Virus record (IMG/VR): IMGVR_UViG_3300023109_001303
Location: 1 to 25,821 of that record
Direction: 5' to 3' (one strand)
Source: a virus
DNA: 25,821 nt
Under the pieces are notes generated by a model that was not told the DNA's origin, searched no databases, and saw only the letters and a program-made list of their open reading frames with translations. Each line of letters starts with the position of its first letter. Position 1 is the stretch's first letter. Both the position numbers and the translations under genes were made by a program. This document shows positions 14,655 through 22,407 of the stretch, piece after piece.

Positions 14655-15316
14655 TGTTAACAGTTGGTAACATAAGACAACTAATCATTGATAAGTACCT
14701 TGACGAAGATTTTGTAATCGACAGAACAGGTGCTAAAACAATTGAAATCATTGGTGCAACATTTGTTGCTGACCAAGATTATGTTATTCGTAAACCTGCT
14801 TATGCTTATATCGAGCGTGAATTAGAGTGGTACAAATCTCAATCACTTAATGTAAACGATATCCCAGGAGAAACTCCTCAGATATGGAAAGACATTGCAT
14901 CGACAGAGGGCCAGATTAATTCTAATTACGGCTGGTGCATTTATTCTGAAGATAATGGTAACCAATATAAACATGTATTGCGTGAACTGAAGAACAATCC
15001 AAATTCCCGTAGAGCCACTATGTTATACAATAGGCCTTCAATGCATTTGGATTACAATCGTGATGGTATGTCAGATTTTATGTGTACATATGCAAATACT
15101 TTTTATATTCGCGATGGCCAACTTGAATCTCATTACTTGATGCGTTCTAACGATGCAGTCTTTGGTTACAATAACGATGTTGCATGGGCAAAACATGTTC
15201 AACAAGAATTGGCGAATGACTTAAATGTTCAAGTCGGCAATATCGTTTGGACAGCATCCAACTTTCATGTTTACGAAAGACATTTTAATTTCATTGAGGA
15301 ATTAATGAATGGCTGA
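14654..15316 (+). CDS. 42: deoxycytidylate hydroxymethylase (thymidylate synthase family)
   Basis: This 220-residue protein is of the thymidylate synthase fold: INSNYGWCIYS, SRRATMLYNRP, then the catalytic cysteine Cys144 in SDFMCTYANTFYIRDGQL and the nucleotide-binding stretch RSNDAVFGYNNDVAW, closing with ASNFHVYERHF. From family knowledge, E. coli thymidylate synthase uses Cys146 and Asn177, and T4 dCMP hydroxymethylase uses Cys148 and Asp179; the Asn-to-Asp change selects cytosine. Here Asp175 lies exactly 31 residues after Cys144. That predicts a dCMP enzyme, adding a hydroxymethyl group from methylene-tetrahydrofolate, rather than dTMP synthesis. T4 gp42 is 246 residues, so this is slightly shorter. 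It overlaps the dCMP deaminase gene by eight bases. Confidence 0.85.
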   Translation: MLTVGNIRQLIIDKYLDEDFVIDRTGAKTIEIIGATFVADQDYVIRKPAYAYIERELEWYKSQSLNVNDIPGETPQIWKDIASTEGQINSNYGWCIYSEDNGNQYKHVLRELKNNPNSRRATMLYNRPSMHLDYNRDGMSDFMCTYANTFYIRDGQLESHYLMRSNDAVFGYNNDVAWAKHVQQELANDLNVQVGNIVWTASNFHVYERHFNFIEELMNG

Positions 15317-15761
15317 TAAATGGGATATTAGATTTTTAAGATTAGCAAAAGAAGTTTCAACTTGGAGCAAAGACCCATCTAAACAAATAGGTGCTGTCTA
15401 TGTTGTTAATCGAAGAATTGTATCTACAGGTTATAATGGCTTTCCACGAGGTATCGACGATACAGAAGAGCGATACAATAACAGAGAGCTTAAGTATGAG
15501 TTAGTATCTCATGCAGAAATGAATGGCATATACAATGCTACAGCTCACGGTCAATCTCTTAATGGTGCAACTGCATATGTTTGGGGATTACCTATCTGCC
15601 ACGAATGTGCAAAAGGTATCATTCAAGTTGGTTGTTTAAGAGCTGTTATGGCAACAGAAGATGTACCAGATAATTGGAAAAGCTCCTTTGCTAAAACATC
15701 TGACATGTTTAAAGAAGCTGGAATTGATTGGAAAATCATTGAAGCCAGCAAACTACTTTGA
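15309..15761 (+). CDS. cd: dCMP deaminase
   Basis: This 150-residue zinc deaminase has WSKDPSKQIGAV and YNGFPRG near the N-terminus, catalytic HAE at 68-70 and zinc ligands in LPICHECAKG (Cys97, Cys100). It converts dCMP to dUMP, feeding dTTP synthesis. Being coupled to the dCMP hydroxymethylase means the two enzymes compete for the same substrate, as in T4, and so set the cytosine/thymine precursor balance. T4 Cd is 193 residues; the allosteric dCTP-binding insertions may be shortened. It ends the transcript started at 13998; a new promoter follows. Confidence 0.93.
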   Translation: MADKWDIRFLRLAKEVSTWSKDPSKQIGAVYVVNRRIVSTGYNGFPRGIDDTEERYNNRELKYELVSHAEMNGIYNATAHGQSLNGATAYVWGLPICHECAKGIIQVGCLRAVMATEDVPDNWKSSFAKTSDMFKEAGIDWKIIEASKLL

Positions 15762-15780
15762 AAATTTTCATAAATAATTG

Positions 15781-15809
15781 TGTACATTCTAATAAAAACA
15801 TGTTATAAT
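15781..15809 (+). promoter_or_regulatory. sigma-70-type promoter of the glycosyltransferase cluster
   Basis: TGTACA (15781-15786) is a four-of-six -35 box, followed by 17 bases and a consensus TATAAT (15804-15809) preceded by TGT. It is weaker in the -35 than its siblings. A CATAAATA at 15769-15776, one mismatch from the late promoter, lies immediately upstream and could add late expression. Confidence 0.6.
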
Positions 15810-15832
15810 ATACAATTAAAAGGTAATATATT

Positions 15833-16516
15833 ATGAGTAAAACTGAAAAGAACCTTGTGTTCCAAGTCCAAATAAAGCCCAATGGCGGTCGCTCAGAAGG
15901 CAAGAAAAAATTCCATTACGCCCAAGACTTGTATGATTACTCTACTTCAAGAGCAAAAGCTTATGCTGAAAAGAATGGAGCAGAGTATTTTCGTTTAACA
16001 ACTGACGAATGGTTAGGTGGACAATATTCACCTGCTTATCATAAGCTTTATATTTACAAACTATTCGAGCAAGGGTACGATAAAATTATGTATTTGGATA
16101 GTGATGCTATTATTACTAAAATTTGTCCTAACTTATTTGAGAACGATGAATTTTCAGCAATGATGGATTACGGCTATAATACAGAAGCTGCTGCAGCAAA
16201 ACAAAAAAGATTTAACGATCGCTTAGGAATACCAGATGAGCATATATACTTTTGCTCAGGTACAGTTTTATTTGATAGAAAATATTACGAAGCGACTAAA
16301 GACCACTGGCAAGAGCAATTAAATGTTCCACAACCACAGCATGACCAATCACTATTTAATGTTTTAGTTGGTAACCATTATGGTAAATACACAAACATAA
16401 GTAATGAGTGGGGTCACTGGGGTAAAAAAGGTAAGTACATTCAGCATGTAACTACTGCAGGTGGAACTAAAACTTTTGACGAACAAAAATTTTTGGACTG
16501 GGAATCCAAATTATAG
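15833..16516 (+). CDS. GT-A glycosyltransferase (GT8-like)
   Basis: This 227-residue protein has the nucleotide-sugar-binding DxD of GT-A enzymes in KIMYLDSDAII (Asp89, Asp91), preceded by an acceptor-side helix with YHKLYIYKLFEQGYD. YFCSGTVLFDRKYY and an HDQSLFNVLV segment follow, the order seen in GT8 and related families. No signal peptide or membrane span is present, so it is cytoplasmic. It is the first gene after the promoter at 15781 and lies directly behind the hydroxymethylase and deaminase, ahead of a GT-B-like protein and a C5-methyltransferase-like protein. Sugar transfer to modified DNA is the attractive inference; a glycan or protein acceptor is the alternative. Confidence 0.78.
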   Translation: MSKTEKNLVFQVQIKPNGGRSEGKKKFHYAQDLYDYSTSRAKAYAEKNGAEYFRLTTDEWLGGQYSPAYHKLYIYKLFEQGYDKIMYLDSDAIITKICPNLFENDEFSAMMDYGYNTEAAAAKQKRFNDRLGIPDEHIYFCSGTVLFDRKYYEATKDHWQEQLNVPQPQHDQSLFNVLVGNHYGKYTNISNEWGHWGKKGKYIQHVTTAGGTKTFDEQKFLDWESKL

Positions 16517-16531
16517 AATGGAGAATTATTG

Positions 16532-17656
16532 ATGAAAATTTTAATTACAGGGTTTAACAAAGAGCAATGTACCAAAGATTACTATCTTGGTAAAGAGCTT
16601 AAGATTCTAAACTCACATTACAGTTTAATTCGTTGCCTCGAAGATATGGGCCACGAGATTGAACAACGAACAATTACTATAGGCGAAGACCTTAGCGGAT
16701 ATGATAAAGTTATCATTTATCTTTCATCTGTTAAATCTTTTGCTCACCATGCTTTCGATGCACTATATGCACTGACTGCAAGACCTGATGCAATTTTAGC
16801 TAACGATGATTGGCAAGTGCGTGAAGTATTTACCTCATTTAAATTGTATGAAGAAAATCTTATTGCTCATAAAGAATCGGGCAAACCATTTTACGATTAT
16901 GGAACAAATACATACCTAGCAAATCTATATAAAGGTGATACACCACTTGAAGATATGCATAAACATATTGATACATTCATAGATGCATGTCATATAGTTA
17001 ACGAAAAACTGAATACATTAATACTATGTACATTTGCAGGTGGTGAAAACGAGTTATTTAAGATTGACTACAAAGGTGAGATTATTAATTATAATCCAAA
17101 CCCTTACAATCTTAATCGTAGACCCGAAAACAATTATGGTGAGGATGTTGGATTACTTGGATTCTTTGATGATGAACCAGTTATTCTCTCACCAGAAGAA
17201 AAGAAATTAAGATGGATATTCTCATCTATTGTACAAAGTAAAACAATGGGTTGGTTCAACAAACAGAAACCAACTTGGGATGTATTAAACTTTGGCCCAA
17301 GACGAGAAACAAAACAAACTAAAGGCATTGAAACATATAGAGTGAAAGAGCCTGAGATGTGCAAAATCTATAATGAGAACTGGGGTTGTATGATGCCAGA
17401 ATACTATCATGCAGGTTCTGGTTGGTGGCGTTCTCGAGTTCAACAAGTTGCTGATGTAGAGTCGGTACTTGTATGTTCAGATGCAGAAGGTAAAATTTAC
17501 GGGGAGGCATACGTTGGAAATACTATTGAAAGTGTTGAGAATATGTCTATTGAAGAATTAACAAAACTGGGTAAGGCTCAAAAAGAATGTCTTTATGATA
17601 ACCACCCATTAAATAAGGCGACACAAAGAAGTGAGCTTTTAGGAGTAGTAGAATGA
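16532..17656 (+). CDS. GT-B-like glycosyltransferase candidate, 374 aa
   Basis: The ATG at 16532 has a GGAG site nine bases upstream; the reading frame can be extended by one TTG codon, but that is not needed. The start MKILITGFNKEQ and following HYSLIRCLEDMGHEIEQRTI, then YDKVIIYLSSVKSF, look like the N-terminal Rossmann half of a GT-B enzyme. T4 beta-glucosyltransferase (351 aa) opens in the same style. The C-terminal part (about 290-374) has CMMPEYYHAGSGWWRSRVQQVAD and a LGKAQKECLYDNHPLNKATQ helix like the closing helix of GT-B proteins. I do not see a decisive catalytic motif. Context, between a GT-A enzyme and a C5-methyltransferase-like gene, supports nucleic-acid glycosylation; confidence in family is moderate. 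Confidence 0.6.
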   Translation: MKILITGFNKEQCTKDYYLGKELKILNSHYSLIRCLEDMGHEIEQRTITIGEDLSGYDKVIIYLSSVKSFAHHAFDALYALTARPDAILANDDWQVREVFTSFKLYEENLIAHKESGKPFYDYGTNTYLANLYKGDTPLEDMHKHIDTFIDACHIVNEKLNTLILCTFAGGENELFKIDYKGEIINYNPNPYNLNRRPENNYGEDVGLLGFFDDEPVILSPEEKKLRWIFSSIVQSKTMGWFNKQKPTWDVLNFGPRRETKQTKGIETYRVKEPEMCKIYNENWGCMMPEYYHAGSGWWRSRVQQVADVESVLVCSDAEGKIYGEAYVGNTIESVENMSIEELTKLGKAQKECLYDNHPLNKATQRSELLGVVE

Positions 17657-18885
17657 AACATGCAGGAATTATCCCGCTGATTGGAGGGGAGATATTAGCA
17701 TCTGACGAAGCTTACGGAACAAAGCCTGAGTATTTAATGACTTACGGCGGATTCGAAGGTAACGAAAAACATTTGCTTAATTATTATAAAGAACAAGGAC
17801 ATGATTTACCTTATCATGTTATCGATGGTGATAATGCACCTAAGCGATATAATAAAGTTGATGTGGTATCATCGGTATGTCCCTGTGCAGGATTAAGTAG
17901 TTATCATAATTCTTATGGTGAAGAAAATCCAAATAACCAATGGCTTGTAAAATCTACAAAGTTTGTATTAAATGAAATTGCTCCTAAAGTTCTATGGGGC
18001 GAGAATGCTCCTGCTCTTGCAACTAATGTTGGCGCATTTATGAAAAAGAAACTTATGGAAATTGGTAAAGAAGCTGGTTATAATATGACCATCTATACTA
18101 CTAAAACATTGTTACATGGTAATCCTCAAGTTCGTAGACGTTCATTCTATTTCTTTTGGAAAAAAGATGTATTTAATAATAAGGTACCAACGTTCGAGTA
18201 TTTTGATAAACCAATGCCGACCATTACTGACTTGTTAATAGAAACAAAATCTAATTTCCAAACAGAAACAATTAATAAGCGTATTCCATCTCAAGATGAC
18301 CCATACTACAAATACTTATTAGAAGAAATTAAAGGTGGAATGAGTCATACTGATTTTGCAGCAGAGTTAAGAGAAGACAAAACATTTACTAGACCATCAT
18401 ATAATATTGAAAGTGAACTTATACATCACCACGGTAAAAACTATGCTGAAATATCTGAATACATGAGAGGGCAAGGACTTGACAGAGAAGCCGATAAATG
18501 TATGAGAAGATATGAGAAATTAAAAGCTGGGGGTGGAGTAATGTGGAGAGGAACATTGATTCCTGTTCGACACATTGGAGCCTTCGTAGTGCATATGCCA
18601 CATGTTCTCACGCATCCTGTTGAAGATAGATATATAAACATAAGGGAAGCAATGAACATTATGGGCCTTCCAGAAGATTATGAACTACTTGACCCAGAAA
18701 AAAGCATCAACCACATCTGCCAAAATGTACCTTACAAGACTGCAAGGGATATGGCTAATCAGGTTAAGAAAGCAATAGAGAAAAAACTACCTATGGAAGA
18801 TGCTACCTATATGTTACAAGACAATCTATCACAGCGTATTCGTGATAGCCACTCATCTATTGATATAACAGAGTTTATGGCATGA
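17653..18885 (+). CDS. C5-cytosine DNA methyltransferase-like protein
   Basis: This 410-residue protein shows the catalytic half of C5-cytosine methyltransferases: motif IV SSVCPCAGLSSYH (Pro-Cys with Cys78), motif VI ENAPAL (Glu117), motif VIII NPQVRRRSF (157-165), and closing IX/X-like segments NIREAMNIMGLPEDY and INHICQNVPYKTARDMANQV. The N-terminal region, where the SAM-binding FxGxGG motif I should be, reads PLIGGEILASDEAYGTKP and YGGFEGNEKHLL. That is atypical, and the cofactor site cannot be confirmed. It overlaps the GT-B-like gene and DexA by ATGA. It could methylate host-like sites for self-protection, or be a diverged cytosine-modifying enzyme. Family assignment is good; exact reaction is open. 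Confidence 0.8.
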   Translation: MKHAGIIPLIGGEILASDEAYGTKPEYLMTYGGFEGNEKHLLNYYKEQGHDLPYHVIDGDNAPKRYNKVDVVSSVCPCAGLSSYHNSYGEENPNNQWLVKSTKFVLNEIAPKVLWGENAPALATNVGAFMKKKLMEIGKEAGYNMTIYTTKTLLHGNPQVRRRSFYFFWKKDVFNNKVPTFEYFDKPMPTITDLLIETKSNFQTETINKRIPSQDDPYYKYLLEEIKGGMSHTDFAAELREDKTFTRPSYNIESELIHHHGKNYAEISEYMRGQGLDREADKCMRRYEKLKAGGGVMWRGTLIPVRHIGAFVVHMPHVLTHPVEDRYINIREAMNIMGLPEDYELLDPEKSINHICQNVPYKTARDMANQVKKAIEKKLPMEDATYMLQDNLSQRIRDSHSSIDITEFMA

Positions 18886-19508
18886 AGAAACATTTAGTAC
18901 TTGACTTCGAAACAATGGGGACTGAGCCTACAACATGCGCAGTCGTTGATTGTTCAGTAATGATTTTTGATTGGGATAATTTTACAACCAATCCTTATAC
19001 TCCTGCGGACATTAACAAGACTCGTAGATTTAAACTCAATGTTTCAGAACAGGTCAAGGACTATGGTTACAACATCGAAGAGTCCGTTATTAAGTTTTGG
19101 CAAGAACAATCTAAAGAAGTTCGTGATAAAATTAAACCATCACAGCAAGACCTTACAGTAAAAGAGTTCGTATCCAACTTTCACAATTTAGTTGTTGATG
19201 AAAATATTGGTCATTGGTGGACTCGTGGAAATGCTTTCGACCCAATAATTATTACAAGACTATTTGATAGTCAAGGCCGTAAAGCACATCTCTATAACTA
19301 TTTGAAGTACTATATGGTACGTGATATGAGAACTTATATTGATGCTAAGTTTAACTTTGAAAATAAACAAAACGGATTCTGTCCCATTGCCGATTCAGAA
19401 AAATGGGATAAAATATTTAAGGCGCATGATAGCTCCTGGGATGTCTTGGCTGATGTACTCAGACTACAAGCGATCGTAAGAGCAGAAAATGATTTGGAGC
19501 AAGTATGA
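18882..19508 (+). CDS. dexA: exonuclease A (DexA), DEDDh 3'-5' exonuclease
   Basis: This 208-residue protein (T4 DexA: 227 aa) has LVLDFETMG near the N-terminus (Asp and Glu of ExoI), ESVIKFWQEQSKEVRDKI like the T4 helix following it, a WWTRGNAFDPIIITRLF ExoII region (T4: WCRGMSFDFPIL), and the closing HDSSWDVLADVLRLQ with the ExoIII His and Asp. In T4 it degrades DNA from 3' ends and is non-essential. It overlaps the methyltransferase-like gene and the following glycosyltransferase by ATGA, so a nuclease is co-translated with DNA-modification candidates. Confidence 0.88.
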   Translation: MKKHLVLDFETMGTEPTTCAVVDCSVMIFDWDNFTTNPYTPADINKTRRFKLNVSEQVKDYGYNIEESVIKFWQEQSKEVRDKIKPSQQDLTVKEFVSNFHNLVVDENIGHWWTRGNAFDPIIITRLFDSQGRKAHLYNYLKYYMVRDMRTYIDAKFNFENKQNGFCPIADSEKWDKIFKAHDSSWDVLADVLRLQAIVRAENDLEQV

Positions 19509-20356
19509 AAATTGAAATTAAAACAGAAGAACTAAGAAAGTATAATATCTTCGTTGGCACACCGATGTATGGTGGTCAAGCGACAGGCCTTTACACGAAG
19601 GCTACCAACGATCTAAGCATGTTATGTGCTACTCATGGTATCCCATTAAAATACTATTTCCTTTTCAATGAGAGCCTTGTACAACGTGCTAGGAACTATA
19701 TAGTAGACGAATTCATGCGTTCAGATTGTAGTCACTTATTATTCATTGATGCAGACATTGCATTTAACCCTCGTGATGCTTTAGCATTACTTGGTGTACA
19801 TTTACAAGACCCAGAAGAATATCCTATCGTAACTGGACCTTATCCTAAGAAAACAATTGCATGGGAAAAAGTAGCTAAGGCAGCTCAAATGGGCAAGAGT
19901 GATGAGAATCCATTTGAACTAGAAAGATTTACATCTGACTTCGTATTCAACCCAGTTAAAGGTATGCAACAATTTAAATTGAGTGAACCTGTTGAAGTAC
20001 AAGAAGCAGGAACTGGATTTATGTTAATTAGTAGAGAAGCATTAGAGAAATATCGTGATGCATATCCTGAGTTATCATATCTACCAGACCATGTCAGAAC
20101 AGAACAATTTGATGGCACAAGAGAGATTACAGCTTTCTTCGATTGTGTTATCGACCCAGATTCTAAGCGTTACTTATCAGAAGATTATTTCTTCTGTAAG
20201 CAAGCCCGTAAAGCGGGTCTGAAAGTTTGGATGTGTCCTTGGATGCAACTAAACCATACAGGAACATATATCTTTAAAGGTGGTATGGGTTCCATTGCAG
20301 AGCTTGGAGTAACAGCAACCGCTGATTCTACCTCTTCCAAAAAGAGTTACAAATAA
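19505..20356 (+). CDS. GT-A glycosyltransferase
   Basis: This 283-residue protein has IFVGTPMYGGQ at its start, an SLVQRARNYIVDEF helix and a DxD in HLLFIDADIAFNPRD (Asp82, Asp84). It then has EVQEAGTGFMLISREAL and, late, YLSEDYFFCKQARKAGLKVWM, where the SEDYxFC resembles the catalytic ED motif of inverting GT-A enzymes. No membrane segment. It terminates the cluster begun at 15781 and precedes the gp45 promoter. Similar proteins occur in T4-like phages, with some relatives linked to sugar addition on hydroxymethylcytosine, but the donor (glucose, arabinose or other) and acceptor cannot be read here. The short serine/lysine C-terminus (TADSTSSKKSYK) is probably disordered. Confidence 0.8.
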   Translation: MKIEIKTEELRKYNIFVGTPMYGGQATGLYTKATNDLSMLCATHGIPLKYYFLFNESLVQRARNYIVDEFMRSDCSHLLFIDADIAFNPRDALALLGVHLQDPEEYPIVTGPYPKKTIAWEKVAKAAQMGKSDENPFELERFTSDFVFNPVKGMQQFKLSEPVEVQEAGTGFMLISREALEKYRDAYPELSYLPDHVRTEQFDGTREITAFFDCVIDPDSKRYLSEDYFFCKQARKAGLKVWMCPWMQLNHTGTYIFKGGMGSIAELGVTATADSTSSKKSYK

Positions 20357-20359
20357 TGG

Positions 20360-20388
20360 TTGACAATCGCACACTAATGTGTTATAAT
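20360..20388 (+). promoter_or_regulatory. consensus promoter of gp45 with palindromic spacer
   Basis: TTGACA 20360-20365, 17 bases, TATAAT 20383-20388. The spacer carries ACAC-TAAT-GTGT (20371-20382), ending directly at the -10 as in the promoter at 13998. The flanking AAATAATGG is also shared by both. Confidence 0.88.
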
Positions 20389-20419
20389 AACCTTTCATAA
20401 ACTAGGAGAAATTTATATT

Positions 20420-21082
20420 ATGAAATTTTCTAACGAAACCTTGAGTGTCCTTAAGAGCTTTACCGCAATCAACAAATCTATTCAGATGAAACCCGGTAAT
20501 GTTCTCAAGACAATTACTCCAGAAAAAACGCTTATTGCAATTGCAGAAATCCCAGATGAAATACCAAGCGAAGCTTGCGTATATGATTTATCTAGATTCC
20601 TGTCAATTCTAGGCTTATATAATGACCCAGACGTTGAGTTTGGCGATAAGTATTTTACTATCTCAGAAGGTAAGAGGCGAACCAAGTATGTCTACGCAGA
20701 CATCTCTATGATTCATACTCCGCCTGAAAAAGATATAAATATACCATCTGAAGACGTCGTAGTAAGTGTAACGGAAAGTGACCTTTCCGCAGTGCTTAAA
20801 GCGGCAGGAGTTCTTCAGTTCACAGAGATTGCATTTGTAGGTGAAAACGGCAAATGTACTCTGAAAGCGATCGACAGTGCTAACGACAACACAGATGACT
20901 TTGGTGTTGAAATTGGTGAAACTGACGATGAGTTTAAAGTCATCATTAAAACTGATAACTTGAAGCTAATGCCGATGGATTACGAAGTTACCATTTGTTC
21001 AAAAGGTATCTCAGAATTCAAAGGGGATAACGTCACTTACTTTGTGGCAATAGATTCAAAGTCAACATATAATAAAGGATAG
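20420..21082 (+). CDS. 45: sliding clamp gp45
   Basis: This 220-residue protein (T4 gp45: 228 aa) has the phage clamp architecture of two similar domains. The N-terminal MKFSNETLSVLKSFTAINKSI, LIAIAEIPDEIP and VYDLSRFLSILGLYNDPDVEF, and the C-terminal DLSAVLKAAGVLQFTEIAF and NLKLMPMDYEVTICSKGISEF, match the family closely. The trimeric ring tethers gp43 to DNA and is also the mobile activator of gp55-dependent late transcription. It has its own consensus promoter and a long leader with AGGAG about 11 bases from the ATG. In T4, RegA represses gp45 translation; RegA is encoded 2 kb downstream here. Confidence 0.95.
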   Translation: MKFSNETLSVLKSFTAINKSIQMKPGNVLKTITPEKTLIAIAEIPDEIPSEACVYDLSRFLSILGLYNDPDVEFGDKYFTISEGKRRTKYVYADISMIHTPPEKDINIPSEDVVVSVTESDLSAVLKAAGVLQFTEIAFVGENGKCTLKAIDSANDNTDDFGVEIGETDDEFKVIIKTDNLKLMPMDYEVTICSKGISEFKGDNVTYFVAIDSKSTYNKG

Positions 21083-21090
21083 GTGAAACT

Positions 21091-21375
21091 ATGAATGACG
21101 CAGTACAAGGCAACTTCGGTGGCCAGCAACAGCAACAAGAAGAAGTCGTAATCAATATGAACGACCTCTCAACAGTCCTGCAACTAATTGACGTAGTGTC
21201 AACAAGAGGCGGGTTTCAAGGTAATGAACTAGCCGGTGTAGGAATGTTAAGGAATAAGCTTGAAGCTTATCTAAGACAACACATGCCACAACAAGAAGCG
21301 CCAAAAGGTGCGGACGGTGAAGTGGATGTAGCTATACCAGCAACTGGTGAATTAGCTGAAAAGTTGGTTGACTAA
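21091..21375 (+). CDS. hypothetical protein between gp45 and gp44, 94 aa
   Basis: This gene starts eight bases after gp45 with a good AGGTGA site. It has a Gln-rich N-terminus (GGQQQQQEE, probably disordered), a helical core VVINMNDLSTVLQLIDVVST then NELAGVGMLRNKLEAYLRQH, and an acidic Ala/Gly-rich tail. A protein with the same NMNDL / IDVV / RGxF core sits between gp45 and gp44 in cyanophages. T4 has rpbA, an RNA-polymerase-binding protein, in this position, but I see no sequence similarity to it. It shares the gp45 transcript, ended by the stem-loop at 21400. Function unknown. Confidence 0.8.
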   Translation: MNDAVQGNFGGQQQQQEEVVINMNDLSTVLQLIDVVSTRGGFQGNELAGVGMLRNKLEAYLRQHMPQQEAPKGADGEVDVAIPATGELAEKLVD

Positions 21376-21399
21376 AACCAACACTCTTTCTCGAGAACA

Positions 21400-21438
21400 G
21401 GGGATACAGCGAATGCTTATCCCCGCCCTCAATTTTTT
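21400..21438 (+). terminator. Rho-independent terminator after the gp45 pair
   Basis: GGGGATA (21400-21406) pairs with TATCCCC (21418-21424), and AGC-GAAT-GCT forms the tip with one bulged C. Six T residues follow at 21433-21438 after an eight-base linker. The linker is long for a textbook terminator, so partial read-through into gp44 is likely. Confidence 0.6.
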
Positions 21439-21459
21439 ATATTATGATATCGGTGACCT

Positions 21460-22407
21460 ATGCAACACAAAACAAATGAAGTACTCTGGGTAGAAAAGTA
21501 TCGTCCACAATCTATAGACGACACAATCTTACCAGACAAAATGAAAAACACGTTTCGTAAATTTGTAAACGACGAAAACGTACCAAACTTATTACTAACC
21601 GGTGGACCAGGAGTAGGTAAAACTACGATCGCTAAAGCCATGCTCGATGAAATGGGCTGTGACTATATCGTTAAAAACGGTTCTCTAAACGTGAATATCG
21701 ACACTCTTCGATATGACATCTCAACTTATGCAAGTGCTGTTTCCCTTAGTGGTGGCAGAAAATATGTAATCTTTGACGAAGCAGATTATCTCAGTGCAGC
21801 TAATGTACAACCTGCTCTTCGTAATTTCATTGAAGAATATTCATCGAACTGTGGATTTATATTTACTTGTAATTTTAAGAACAGAATTATTGCTCCACTC
21901 CGTTCAAGGTTATCTGAAGTAGATTTCTCTATTGAACAGACAGAGCGTCCAGCTCTTGCTATGCAATTCTTTAAACGAGTTATTAATATTCTTGAGAATG
22001 AGAATGTTAACTATGATAAAGCAGTTGTAGCAAAAGTAATTGAAAAACACTTCCCAGACTTTCGTAGAGTATTAACTGAACTACAATCTTATGCAGCTTC
22101 AGGTAAAATTGACGAAGGTATATTTGTAAATCTAAAACAAGAAAGTATTGATGAACTATTTAGTTTACTCAAAGCGAAAGACTTTACAAATATGCGTAAA
22201 TGGGTAGCAAGAAACTCAGACCAAGACATGAATGAAATGTTTCGTAGAATCTATGATGCATCATCTGAACGTGTAGAATTTAAAACACTACCAGGGTTTG
22301 TAGTTACTATTGCCGACTATATGTATAAGAGTAACTTTGTAGCTGACCAAGAGATTAACATGGTTGCTTTTCTAACAGAAGTTATGATTGAATCTGAGTA
22401 TCTCTAA
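21460..22407 (+). CDS. 44: clamp loader large subunit gp44
   Basis: This 315-residue AAA+ ATPase (T4 gp44: 319 aa) has VEKYRPQSIDD at the N-terminus, Walker A GGPGVGKT (48-55), Walker B FDEAD (105-109), a PALRNFIEEYSSNCGFIFTCN sensor 1 region and SRL in place of the SRC arginine-finger motif. With gp62 it forms the 4:1 complex that opens gp45 and loads it on primer-template junctions. It starts behind a GGTGA site, with no clear promoter of its own after the terminator at 21400, so expression probably comes from read-through. Its stop overlaps the zinc protein start (TAATG). Confidence 0.97.
   Translation: MQHKTNEVLWVEKYRPQSIDDTILPDKMKNTFRKFVNDENVPNLLLTGGPGVGKTTIAKAMLDEMGCDYIVKNGSLNVNIDTLRYDISTYASAVSLSGGRKYVIFDEADYLSAANVQPALRNFIEEYSSNCGFIFTCNFKNRIIAPLRSRLSEVDFSIEQTERPALAMQFFKRVINILENENVNYDKAVVAKVIEKHFPDFRRVLTELQSYAASGKIDEGIFVNLKQESIDELFSLLKAKDFTNMRKWVARNSDQDMNEMFRRIYDASSERVEFKTLPGFVVTIADYMYKSNFVADQEINMVAFLTEVMIESEYL

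Noticed and set aside
20734-20741. Exact TATAAATA inside gp45
   Set aside because: It lies in the middle of the coding sequence with no gene start at a suitable distance except the small gene at 21091, about 350 bases on; probably chance in AT-rich DNA.
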